A model generated the notes under the pieces. The model searched no databases, was not told the DNA's origin, and was given only the letters and a program-made list of their open reading frames with translations. A DNA stretch of 64,000 nt from Erigeron canadensis (Eukaryota; Streptophyta; Magnoliopsida; Asterales; Asteraceae): NCBI RefSeq assembly GCF_010389155.1, contig NC_057763.1:45242645-45306644 (forward strand), read 5' to 3'. Numbering within the stretch: the stretch's first letter is position 1; every line of letters begins with the position of its first letter. Below are positions 36,669 to 47,392 of this stretch, piece by piece. The translations under genes were made by a program, and so were the position numbers.

Positions 36669-39600
36669 GTGCCTCCCATTGGCATTCAGCCACTTACCGG
36701 TGAAAACTATGCTTCATGGAAAGATCAGTTAGATCTTACTCTGGGGTACTATGACCTGGACTACACCATTCGTCATGATGAACCCGCTGCCATTACTGCA
36801 ACCTCTACTGCAGAGCAGATAGCGGCATTTGAGAAGTGGGACAAGGCGAATCGCTTGTCACTTATGACGGTCAAGAGCTCCATTCCTCTTGGTCTCCGAG
36901 GAGCTATTCCCGAGTCTGATAAAGTGAAAGATTACCTCAAATCTGTTGAGGATTACTTCAAGGGATCGTCTAAAGCACATGCAAGCAGCTTAATGCTAAA
37001 AATGCTTACTCTGAAATACGATGGAAAAAGCGGTGTCCGTGAACACATAATGAAAATGAGCGACATGGCGAACAAGCTTAAGACTCTCGAAATGGAAGTC
37101 TCTGACAACTTTCTTGTGCATTTCATAATGACATCATTGCCTGCTCAATTTGATGCCTTCAAGATTAACTATAATGCTCAGAAGGACAAATGGAAGATGA
37201 GTGAACTGATTGCAATGTGTCAGCAAGAAGAAGATCGCCTTAAGCTCGAGCAACCTGAAGCTGTTCACCTTACTACCACTGCTAATTCCAAGAAGAGGAA
37301 GGGTAACAACAGTAACAAGAATGGAAAGAAAGCTTCAAATATGAGCCCTGGTGCAGTTGCCTCTAGCTCTAATGCCTTGAACATCAAGTGTAAGTTCTGT
37401 CGTACTCAAGGGCACATTCAGAAAGAGTGTCCTAAGTTCAAGGAATGGCTAGCTAAGAAAGGTAACGTACTTTATGTAATATTTGATTCTTTTACAACTG
37501 ATGTTCCTGTTAATACATGGTGGGGTGACTCTGGTTCTATGGTCCATGTGACTAACTCAATGCAGGGATTCCATACAATCCAGAAGCTACGAAAGGGCCA
37601 AAGAAAACTTAGAGTTGGAAGTGGTGATCTTTTAGATGTCGAAGCCATGGGAACTTATGTTTTACATATGAGTACTGGAAAATGTATTAGACTATTAGAT
37701 ACCTTATATGTACCGAGAATTACTCGGAACCTCGTATTTATTTCTAAACTAGACATTGAAGGTTTTGTAATAATTCATGGTTTCGGCAAGATTACTATTA
37801 CTCTTAATAATGAATTGCTTGGTCGTGGTTTCTTGGATGGAATGCTGTATAAATTAGAACTAGATCATAATTTCTCACAATCTTTGTTGTCTTTTAATGT
37901 TGACGATATAGCTAAGACAAAGACAAAATCACTTAAGCAACAAGAGAATTCCTCCATGTTGTGGCATAAACGTCTTGGCCACATCTCACGAGATCGCATG
38001 ACACGACTCGTAAAGGATGGAATCTTACCATCTCTTGACTTTAGTGATTTTGAAACATGTATTCAATGTCTCAAAGGCAAAATGGCTAAAGGGAATAAGA
38101 AAGGAGCCACAAGAAGTTCCAACTTGTTGGAAATAATTCATACTGATATTAGTGGCCCCTATCCCGCTTCCATTACAGGACATACTTCATTTATTACATT
38201 TATTGATGATTATTCACGTTATATGCACCTTTATTTGATTAAGGAAAAGTCTGAATCCTTACAAACTTTTATTGATTTTAAAACTTTGGTTGAAAACCAA
38301 CTTGAACGAAAAATAAAAGTTGTAAGATCAGATAGAGGAGGTGAGTATTATGGTAGACATACTGATGTTGGTCAAGCCGCTGGTCCTTTCCATGACTTTT
38401 GTAAGGAACATGGCATAATTAACCAATACACCATGCCTGGTTCTCCTCAACAAAATGGTGTTGCTGAAAGGAGAAATAGAACCCTAATGGACATGGTGAG
38501 AAGTATGCTTGCCAACACTAACTTACTTACTTTCCTTTGGACTGAGGCCTTAAAAACAGCCGTTCATATACTCAATAGAGTTCCTTCTAAATCTGTCCCT
38601 AAAACTCCTCATGAGATCTGGACAGGGAAGAAACCAAGTCTTAGATATATGAAAGTATGGGGCTGTCTTGCCGAAGCTAAATTCTATAACCCTAACTTAA
38701 AGAAACTTGATCCTAAGACTGTTACATGTTTCTTTGTTGGTTATTCGGATAACTCAAAAGGTTATCGGTTTTACTGTCCTTCCCATATTACTCGCATCAG
38801 TGATACACAGCATGCCACTTTCCTAGAGAACTCAGAGATCAGTGGGAGCACGACAAATCATAACTTCGATTTGCAAGAAGTACAAGAAGCGGGGGGAAAC
38901 AATTCGTCGGTTAGTATTATTCCTCCGATAATTCCTCTTGTACAGAACGCTGCTCCGAATGTCACTGATCCAACTCCTCCTAATGTTAATCATGAGACCA
39001 CTAATGCTGAAGGATCTTCCGAAAATCCCGAAAATCAACTCAGGAGATCATCGAGGTCACGTAGGGCCACCAATTTTGATGACTTCATTACTTATCTCAC
39101 TGAAGTTGAAGATGTTGGAAAGCTTATTGATCCTACCTCCTATAAAGAAGCCATTAATAGTGATCAGGCCACTCAGTGGAATGAAGCCATGATTGAAGAG
39201 CTTAATTCCATGCAACATAATGACGTTTGGGAATTGGTTGAACTTCCTGAAGGATCCAAAACTGTTGGTTGCAAATGGGTCTTCAAAACCAAATTAGACC
39301 CGAAAGGAAACGTCGAACGATATAAGGCCAGATTGGTTGCGAAAGGCTAACTCAGAAGGCTGGAGTTGATTATCAAGAGACCTTTTCTCCCGTGTCTCGT
39401 AAAGACTCTTTAAGGATCGTTATGGCACTAGTAGCTCACTTTGATCTCGAGTTACATCAGATGGATGTCAAAACAGCTTTCTTAAATGGAGACTTGGAAG
39501 AAGACGTATACATGTGGCAACCTGAAGGATTCATTCCAAAAGGTAAAGAGCACATAGTCTGCAAGTTAAAGAAATCCATATATGGGTTGAAGCAAGCATC

Positions 39601-40702
39601 AAGACAATGGTACCTTAAGTTTGATGAAGTCATTAAAGAACAAGACTTCATAAAGAATCAAGTGGATCAATGCACCTATCTCAAGATCAGTGGGAGTAAT
39701 TTTATAATCCTTGTTTTGTATGTAGACGATATTCTACTAGCAAGTAATAACTTGGATATGTTGCATGAGTCGAAGCGGATGCTTTCGCAGAAATTCAACA
39801 TGAAAGATCTCGGTGATGCCTCTTATGTTATAGGTATCGAAATACATCGAGATAGGCATAATGGTATTTTAGGTCTTTCTCAAAGGGCCTATATTGAGCG
39901 GGTTTTAGAACGCTATAGCATGCAACATTGCGCACCCACTGTAGCTCCAGTAGTTAAAGGGGATGTATTCGGCACTTTCCAAAGTCCGAACACTGAGATT
40001 GAAAAGGAGCAGATGAGGGTGATACCTTACTCATCAGTAGTTGGGAGCATTATGTACGCTTAGGTCTGTACTCGTCCAGATATCGCTTATATCGCCGGTA
40101 TGCTAGGACGTTACTTATCTAATCCTGGATTAGCACACTGGAAAGCGGCTAAGAAAGTTCTACGATATCTGCAAGGGACCAAAGACTACAAACTAACGTA
40201 TAGAAGAAGTGACAATCTAGAAGTAGTAGGCTATTCCGATTCTGATTTTGCCAAAAGCAAGGAAGATAAGAAATCTACTTCTGGGTATATTTTCATGTTA
40301 GCTGGCGGACCTATCTCTTGGCGGAGTCATAAGCAGAAACTGACTGCAACATCCACCATGATGGCTGAATACATTGCCGTTTATAATGCTACTTGCCATG
40401 GGATGTTAATTAGGAATCTGGTCAGTGGACTCAAAGTCGTCAACTCCATTTCTAGACCATTGAAGCTTTACTGTGATAACTCAGCTGCCGTAACTTTCTC
40501 GAACAGTAACAGTTCGACTGGCGCTGGGCTGTATCTCGATACAAAGTATCTGTTTGTACGCGAACGGATTGAGGAAAATGTTCTTTGTATTGAGTACATA
40601 AGTACAAATGACATGCTAGCGGATCCGATGACCAAAGGTCTTCCTCCTAATGTCTTCGTAGGACACGTGTCGAAGATGGGGCTTACTAAAGACTTAGTTT
40701 AA
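36669..40702 (+). pseudogene. Copia gag-pol polyprotein with a frameshift and a stop
   Basis: In order: Gag (UBN2-like, from [10 protein letters not shown]), a zinc knuckle [14 protein letters not shown] near residue 241, protease DSGS near residue 287, GAG-pre-integrase LWHKRLGH near residue 430, integrase core with HTDISG, SDRGGEY and NGVAERR at about 490-620, reverse transcriptase with KWVFKTK and YVDDILLAS, and RNase H with YSDSDFA and YCDNSAA. The first frame ends at 39350 by a one-base frameshift inside the reverse transcriptase. A TAG near 40061-40063 interrupts the next part. The apparent start is GTG at 36669 with no ATG upstream in frame, so the start codon may also be lost. Confidence 0.92.
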
Positions 40703-41026
40703 TTTAATAGCATATTGTACTTATTTGGTCATTAGTATTACTGTTTAAAATTTTCCTCCTTATTCAGATTTTGTTTGTCTATTAATCGCACTTTGAGTAC
40801 TCGTATTAGTGTGTTGACATTATCGTGACAAAATTGTCTTAGTCAATTGATCATTGCTTATTAGTTTTAAATTTGAGTCATAGTTTGACTAGTGGGGGTC
40901 CTGAGTTGATGTTCTTCTCTACGACTGTACTTATTGGCTATGATTTCGGTTTAAAACAAAATGAGTATTATTCCGGAACTTATTTGAATACTCATAGATA
41001 AATGATCGCTCGGTCAAGTGGGAGAA

Positions 41027-41486
41027 TGTTGGAACCACGTTAGTGTGACCATCACTGATCATGTGTCATTCCTGATATGATAATTGACGATAATGAAATC
41101 CCTATGTCTAAGTAAATATTCGATGGACGTATTTACTCTTAAAGACATATTATAGGGTTTCCCATTAGGTGATTGGACTTGAGAGGACTAATGAGGCACG
41201 AATTAAACACCAGAGGGACTTAATATGAAAATACTCTCCTTATATATAGAGAGAGTAATTAACCCTAATTTAGGGTTAATCACGAAATTAATCACAGCCC
41301 CCATAACAAAAATTCGTCCATCTTCTCTGTTGAATTCATTAGATCAGAATTCATCACTCCATCCTAAATTAATCATCTTATTTTGGGAACCCGAAATCAA
41401 TGGCAAATATGTTTAATGCCTTTACAGGTTCCTCTGGATCTCACGGTACGTGTATATTACGAATTGAATCATGTAATATTTCAACA
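41027..41486 (+). repeat. 3' LTR of the Copia element
   Basis: 460 bp copy of the 5' LTR, directly after the polypurine tract and followed by the agaca target duplication. Confidence 0.95.
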
Positions 41487-41491
41487 AGACA

Positions 41492-42059
41492 CACAAACTC
41501 TTAAGTTTATTCCAACTAATGACACCAAATGGTCTAAAAACGCAGTGTGCTCGATTGAGATGAATTAAACATGAAATGTGTCATTTTTTTTTTTTTAACA
41601 GTAGTGGTGATCTTTTAACTCAAACTTATTTCTATTTTCCAAATTCCCTAACTTTAAGTAAAGCTCTTGGACGTCACGATTAATAGCATAATTGATAAAA
41701 TGGTTGAGCTGTGACTCAAAGCCAACATGGAAACTGGTATGGAGACATAATTTGTTGAGCTTCTTTGATTGGCATTGAGTTATGGTTTTGCTAATATACG
41801 ATAAGAAATTAGGAAGCGGGGTTATTATCTCCATGGAAACATTGATATCGTTCATTTGAAAAATAAGGGTATGAACAAAAGTCCAAAGATGCTGCCATCG
41901 TTTGGAGAGAACACCTGTTTTGATGGCGCATTTTGTCGAAGGTAAATGGTTAAGGATTTCTACAACTAAACAATCTGGTAACGAACTAATTCTATCTTCT
42001 TCTTCCACGCTTTCCTCCATAATTATTTCTTCAGCCTGATTTTTACCTACTTCTTCCAT
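41492..42059 (-). pseudogene. F-box/LRR gene 1, N-terminal half
   Basis: It starts at ATG 42059 in a gccgccATGG context. It shows an acidic N-terminus and then the F-box ([31 protein letters not shown]). The frame is sound to about 41603, where a filler of some 25 bases ending in a long A-run replaces bases present in the paralogue and brings a TAA. Beyond it the original frame reads on (HCVFRPFGVISWNKLKSLCVS) to the Copia insertion. The gene was therefore damaged by this lesion as well as by the retrotransposon. Order of events is not known. Confidence 0.85.
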
Positions 42060-42465
42060 GGCGGCAGGCAGCTTCAATATTAATTAATTAGCAGCTCTCG
42101 TTGCTTTATTTCAATATAAGAACCCAATTTAAATTTGCTTTTGGCCCTTCAAGTTTGTAAAACTTAAACCCGGGCTATTAGTAGTTGCCCAGCCAGGGCT
42201 GGACTGGAATTTGATGTCCAATGCTTTAAGATTGGGTTATGATTAATTTAAGTCGGGCTTTTCTAATGAGTTTTTCTGGACAGTGTCTATGCCCACGGCT
42301 CCGGTATATATGAGCCCATTTGTGCACAATCTAGATATGATAATAATGGCTACGTAATCACATATGACATGGACGCCACAAAGCAGACTTTCAGCCTACA
42401 AATGGACGAAAACCAGGTACAAATAGCCCACATCATCCTCACTAGGGAATTGAAGTGCTCCTTGG
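42060..42465. other. Upstream region of F-box gene 1
   Basis: Related by sequence to the upstream region of F-box gene 2 (45110-46450), with shared words such as gccacaaagcagactttcag. This shows the promoters were duplicated with the genes. Confidence 0.6.
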
Positions 42466-43056
42466 TAGGGCCTGGGGTTTTCGCGGTTTGGTTTTTAATC
42501 TAGTAAAACTGTAAACTGAACCGTTTAAAAAACAGAAAAAATTCAAACCATTTTTGAATTTGGTTTGTAACCGAAACCGAATTATATATTTGGTTTTTGG
42601 TTTGGTTATGGATATATAATAATGAATTTGGTTAAACCGTAAAAACCGAATAACTTATATTATTATTATTATTATTATAAAAATATTTAATACATATCTT
42701 TTTTTTTATATGGATAATTATTAATGTATTTTTTATTTTTTATGTCTATTTGTTTATTATATTAACTTTTGTATGAAATTAGAAATATTCAATTGACAAA
42801 TGATGAAAAATTTGATGAAGAATTTTTATAATGATGACAAACAAAAGTTTTGTTGTTTCAGTTATGTTACTTATAACTGTGTTTGAAGTTTAAATTTACT
42901 ACTTTGATGAAAATTGAAATTATAAACCTATTTTGGTTGAAGATAAAAAGAAAAAGGTGAAATTTTGTTTCATATTTGTTTTTTTTGTTTTAAACTGAAA
43001 GCGAGTCGAGTTCAAATTTGGTTTTTGGTTGGTTTACAGTCAACAGGACACTTCTA
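42466..43056. mobile_element. hAT-like tract rich in AACCGAA/TTTGGTT
   Basis: It starts tagggcctggggttttcgcg after a ctccttgg word that is also found (as ctcctgg) upstream of F-box gene 2, where the tract is missing. The interior repeats ttggttt and aaccgaa, with a tta microsatellite at 42658-42678. The right end is placed at a CTA near 43056, but no target duplication supports it. Confidence 0.4.
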
Positions 43057-43531
43057 TGGTTCAAGCAAGGCGTCATACAGGGATCTGCAATTTCAAACTC
43101 ACATGGGAGTAAAAATTTGAACACATATGCATATACGGAATGCAGCCAAAACAAGAACTCAATATAATATCAATCAATCAATCAATTAACCTCATCAAAT
43201 ATAGCACCATCATCAGCCACTACAAGTCTTGATTTAAGTTGGAACAGATGATTAGATATCAATAACTAATAAATCGAACACGAGAACCATGGACTAAAGA
43301 ATAGTTAACTAGTGTATGGGCCAATAAGATTTATAACATATTACCAACAATCAGCTTTTTAAAGTTGAAACAAACATTGTTCAGCGTATTGCTAGATCAA
43401 AATCTTTTGTGAGTAGCAAATTTAAATGCATTTGGAATGCAGTAGCCATGTCTAACCAATAATCGAGTTTTAAAGTTCCTCTATCAATTAACCTTGCCAT
43501 CTTTAGGACCGTTGTCAAGCAACAGTTCGTC
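43057..43531. other. 3' flank of F-box gene 2
   Basis: Between 43484 and 43531 the minus strand still encodes the conserved tail end (DELLLDNGPKDGKVN) after the early stop of F-box gene 2. The rest is AT-rich spacer. Confidence 0.6.
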
Positions 43532-45091
43532 TCAATCGTTGTCTGAATAGCTATTAGCCGCTGTAATATACTTCAAGCCCCATTGGAGCCGACCTTTAGT
43601 TTCCAAACGAGATAGAACCTAGTCACCGAAAAATAGAAAGTTAGAAGACACGAAAAATGAATACGATGCAATGTCTGTATGAAGTAAATGTTATCAGGGA
43701 AAACTGAAATGGAACTTGTAATCACACCCCACGAAGAGTAAACACCCCCAAGAGGAACAAAGAAAGAAACATTCATAATTCACGAATTAGTTCTAAGCAG
43801 CTAATATAACGAAAGCACCTACATGTGAATCGATCTGTCAACAAAAAAGCACACACTTGTGTTTGTGGACAAGGAATATTGCCAAGGCTGGTACGGTTCA
43901 TAGATCTTTCTGCAATGTAAATGTCTGTTTGCCGAACTAACGTTTGTTTTATAAGCAGATGGGATGTATTTGAGTCTTTATGTAAAATCATTTTAGTGGT
44001 GTCAATCTCTGATTATCTATGGTCAGAATAACAAGATTTGGAAAAGGAATGTGACAAGTTAATGTAAGAAAAAGAGTTATCGAGATACACCAGCATAAGA
44101 AACTGGAAGGAAATTTTACCTGTAAATGGTGTTTACCAACTTGAAGCTCCTTGACATGGTGAAGTTTGAGTATGAATCCTTCAATCATCTCTTCTTCCTC
44201 TTTTTCATTGTGATGAAGTGATTCCTTGTTGATTGTATAATTCAAGCAAGCTTTGTGTAAAGACGACACATCTTGCAACAAAATCTTCCTCAGATACAAT
44301 GCCTTTTTTATTGTTAGTGACAAAACATTTGGAGCATTGATTTGAATAATATCCATACCGAAGTTAGTAGTAAACCAGTTGTGGTATCCAGAGATGACCA
44401 AGTTCTTAACACTTTTAGAAGTGATATCAAGCCGCCTATAACCACAGCAATATTTTAGCTTCAAAGTTTCCAACAAAGGACTTCCGGATAATATATTTTG
44501 AATCAGATCTTTATCTAATTTCACACGTGAGACACACAAACTCTTAAGTTTATCCCAACTAATGACACCAGATGGCCTAAATATGCAGTGTTCTAATTTG
44601 AGATGAGTAAAACATGAACTGTTAAAGAACGTGTCGTCTTTGAATTCAAACTTATGGTTATCTCCCAAATATGATGACAACAAGGAAAGCTCTTGGACGT
44701 TACGATTGATAGCAAAACGAATAAAATTGTTGAGCTGTGACTCAAAGCCAACATGGAAACTGATATGGAGTAGTAATTTTTTGATCTCTCTTGATTGGCA
44801 TTGAGTTATGGCTTTGTTTATAAACGAGAAGATATCAGCAGACAAGTATCTATTATATATGGAAGTATTGATATTGTTGTCTATAAAAATAAGGGTATGA
44901 ACAACCGTCCAAAGATGTTGCCATCGTTTGGAGAGAACACCTGTTCTGATGGCGTTTTTTGTAGAAGGTAAACGGCTAAGGATTTCGATAATCAAACCAT
45001 CTGGTAACAAACTTATTCTATCTTGTTCTTCTTCTTTTACGCTTTCCTCCATAATTATTTCTTCAGCTTGATTTTGACCTGTTTCTTCCAT
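43532..45091 (-). CDS. F-box/LRR protein (cluster gene 2), tail truncated
   Basis: Exon 1 is 45091-44120 and exon 2 is 43618-43532, giving 352 residues. The ATG at 45091 sits in gccgccATGG. Longer frames upstream start only at TTG. The F-box is at about residues 25-70 ([31 protein letters not shown]), followed by LRR-like segments ([41 protein letters not shown]). F-box proteins of this kind recruit substrates to SCF ubiquitin ligases through SKP1. The substrate is unknown. Exon 2 lacks the FNFPSNL block of the paralogues and meets a TGA, after which the tail coding continues, so the protein misses its acidic end. Confidence 0.8.
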
Positions 45092-45109
45092 GGCGGCAGG
45101 CAGCTTCAA

Positions 45110-46032
45110 TATTACTCGTAATTAATTAATTAGTTAGCAGCTTTCGTTGCTTGATTTCTTTCTTTCAATAAGATCGAACCCAAATTAAATTTTCTTTTAA
45201 CCCTTCAAGTTTGTAAAACAGAACGCGGGCTTTTAGAAGTAGGGCCAGTTATTTTTTTAACCATGGGCTTAGCTTGGCTCAGCCAGGGCTGGATTGGACT
45301 TTGATGCCCATTATGCTTTATGATTGGGTTGGGATACAAGAGTTTGTTTGTTTAAGACTTGACAATTCTTAAGATTGACTTTTGACTTACAAAAGTCACA
45401 TATATGTTGCTGTATGCTGCATGAGTTAGTTCAACTCGCTAAATTTTCAATAACTGAGAGGCAATTAGATTGAATTCTGTTTGCAGAGATTGAGGAAACC
45501 AATATATATATAGGTTTTGCAGAACAACTCCACAGGTTCCTTTCTAATCATATCCTCACTATCTACATCATTTGACAGAATGACAGTCAACTTTGGAAAT
45601 GATAAACAAGCTGGTCTGCCACATCATCACCTTCCTCTTTACAAGCTGTAAGATACTCTTCAAGCTTTTTTGTTTGACTTTATCTATACTCATTATTATA
45701 AAGATCAGCATCTAGAAGCTGTTGACTTCTTTGCAGCTCCAACTTTGCTTGTTTTACCTTCTCAAACACATTACCATTTTGCTTGTTTCACTCTTCAAGT
45801 TTCTGATGTTAATCACTATTAAAATTTATGTTCTTAATCCCTCTGCTATCTTAGTCTCATATTAAGTATGATGATTATTATGATATTTTAGTCTCATATC
45901 AAGTATGATGATTATGATATGTGATTCTTAATCCCTCTATCTTAGGTTACTCTTGGCAGTGTGTATATCCAAGCTCAGGTTTTAGCCTATTCGTGCCCCC
46001 CTCTAGATAAGATAATGGCTAGGTGGCACAAC
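45110..46032. other. Upstream region of F-box gene 2
   Basis: It resembles the upstream region of gene 1. It contains the first copy (45356-45505) of a 150 bp direct repeat whose second copy is at 46736-46885. Confidence 0.55.
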
Positions 46033-46343
46033 TAGAGGTTGCTAAAAAACCTGATTTTTGAAAAACTAGGTTGAAAAAACCTAAAACGGTCAAAACCGGG
46101 TTTGACCAAACCGGTTCAGGTTTGACCAAACCGGTTCAGGTTTTGGATAAACCAACCGTTTGAAACCGGTTTCGGTTTTCGAAACTTAGGATCGGGTCAG
46201 GTTTGTTTTTGGGGAAAAAACACCCGGTCAACCTTTGACCAAAACCGGTTTCAAACATGTTCGAGTTTGGTCAAACCTGGTTCTTCATCCCGTTGTTCAA
46301 ACCTCGTTCAGGTTGAGTCGGTTTCAGCGTTTGGGCACGACTA
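46033..46343. mobile_element. hAT-like element rich in AACCGGTT, with empty-site support
   Basis: It starts tagaggttgctaaaaaacc. Its other end, read in reverse, starts tagtcgtgcccaaacgctg. The flanks are ggcacaac (46025-46032) and gccacaaa (46344-46351), 6 of 8 matching. The duplicated upstream region of gene 1 shows gccacaaagcag without the element, acting as an empty site. It is filled with aaccggtt and tttgacc words. Confidence 0.6.
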
Positions 46344-47392
46344 GCCACAAAGCAGACTTTCAGCCTCTAAATGTACCAAAACCAAGTAGAAACTGCCACT
46401 TGGAGTTCCTATGAAGCAAATTAGCTCCTGGTAGGTAGATACGAACTAAACAACAAAGCAATGTAAGAACATTTTGTAGGAACTACATTCTATACGAGGC
46501 AAGTGTTATAAATATAGTCTATGATGTTATTTTTTTAATTTTATTTTTTCATTATATTTAGTTAGCTTGTTAACCAAGCTATATCATTAATATAAATTAG
46601 AGTTGTTACATGAAATTCACAAGATCGGATCACCATATGACTGGTTCACCTCGCGATCATGCACATGCAGCTTGCTTCACACGGACTTCATGCCATTGAA
46701 GTGGTCTATGATAATGCAGTAAGTCACAAGAGAGAGACTTGACAATTCTTAAGATCGACTTTTGACTTAAAAAAGAGATACAAATATGCTGTTGTATGCC
46801 GCATGAGTTGGTTCAATTCTAACTTTTCAATAACTGAAAGGCAATTAAATTGAATATCGTTTGCAGAGAATAAGGAAACCAATACTCTTTGGGTGTAAAA
46901 AGAAATGATGATCGTGAAAGAATCCTCCCACAAAAGTTTCACATGACGATAGAGCAGATAAATCTAATAGGGTTCAAAGTTTGCAGCAGAAGTGAACTAG
47001 TATACAGGTCAAGTTATGGAAGTCGACTTTGATAACCAGAAGCTAAAAAACAAAGAACATATCATAAAATATCAAAGAACTTCATAATTTGGAATCTGCT
47101 AAATAATATGCAGTGGGGAGTAACGAGAATTCGAAGTGTCATGCCTACTACAAACAATAATTTGAAGCGCCATCAGTCAATTCTAAGGGTTATGGAGATT
47201 ATATCTGACAATGAAAAGCTAATAATAATATATGACAAAAACAAATAATATACTATTAATTATCAAACAGCTTCATAGTTTGGAATCTGGTAGATAACAT
47301 GCCCTAGATGTTAACCAGAATCCAAAGTGCAATGTCTACTAATTAACCTCGTCCTCTCGAGGACACAATATCAAGCATTAGTTCCTCCGGAT
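46344..47392. repeat. Spacer with duplicated F-box flanks
   Basis: Positions 46736-46885 repeat 45356-45505. Positions about 47010-47150 and again 47200-47345 resemble the 3' flanks of F-box genes 4 and 5 (near 51264-51420 and 60180-60355), as if a tail region had been duplicated without its gene. Confidence 0.6.

Larger units (their letters stand above)
34823..41486 (+). mobile_element. Copia LTR retrotransposon, young insertion in F-box gene 1
   Basis: LTRs of 460 bp at 34823-35282 and 41027-41486 start TGTTGG and end CA. They differ by one substitution (34868/41072) and a small change in a TA/GA run, so they are over 99% identical by eye. The target duplication agaca lies at 34818-34822 and 41487-41491. 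The primer site tggtatcagagc (35285-35296) is the complement of initiator tRNA-Met, and the purine tract is aagtgggagaa (41016-41026). The leader before gag is 1.4 kb and holds an unusual motif array. The polyprotein carries two clear breaks, so this copy is now defective unless helped in trans. Confidence 0.97.

Noticed and set aside
45092..45109. N-terminal extension (MKLPAA) of F-box gene 2, and similar extensions of genes 1, 3 and 5
   Set aside because: The first codon of these longer frames is TTG, not ATG. In each gene the internal ATG with a good ATGG context was taken as the start.
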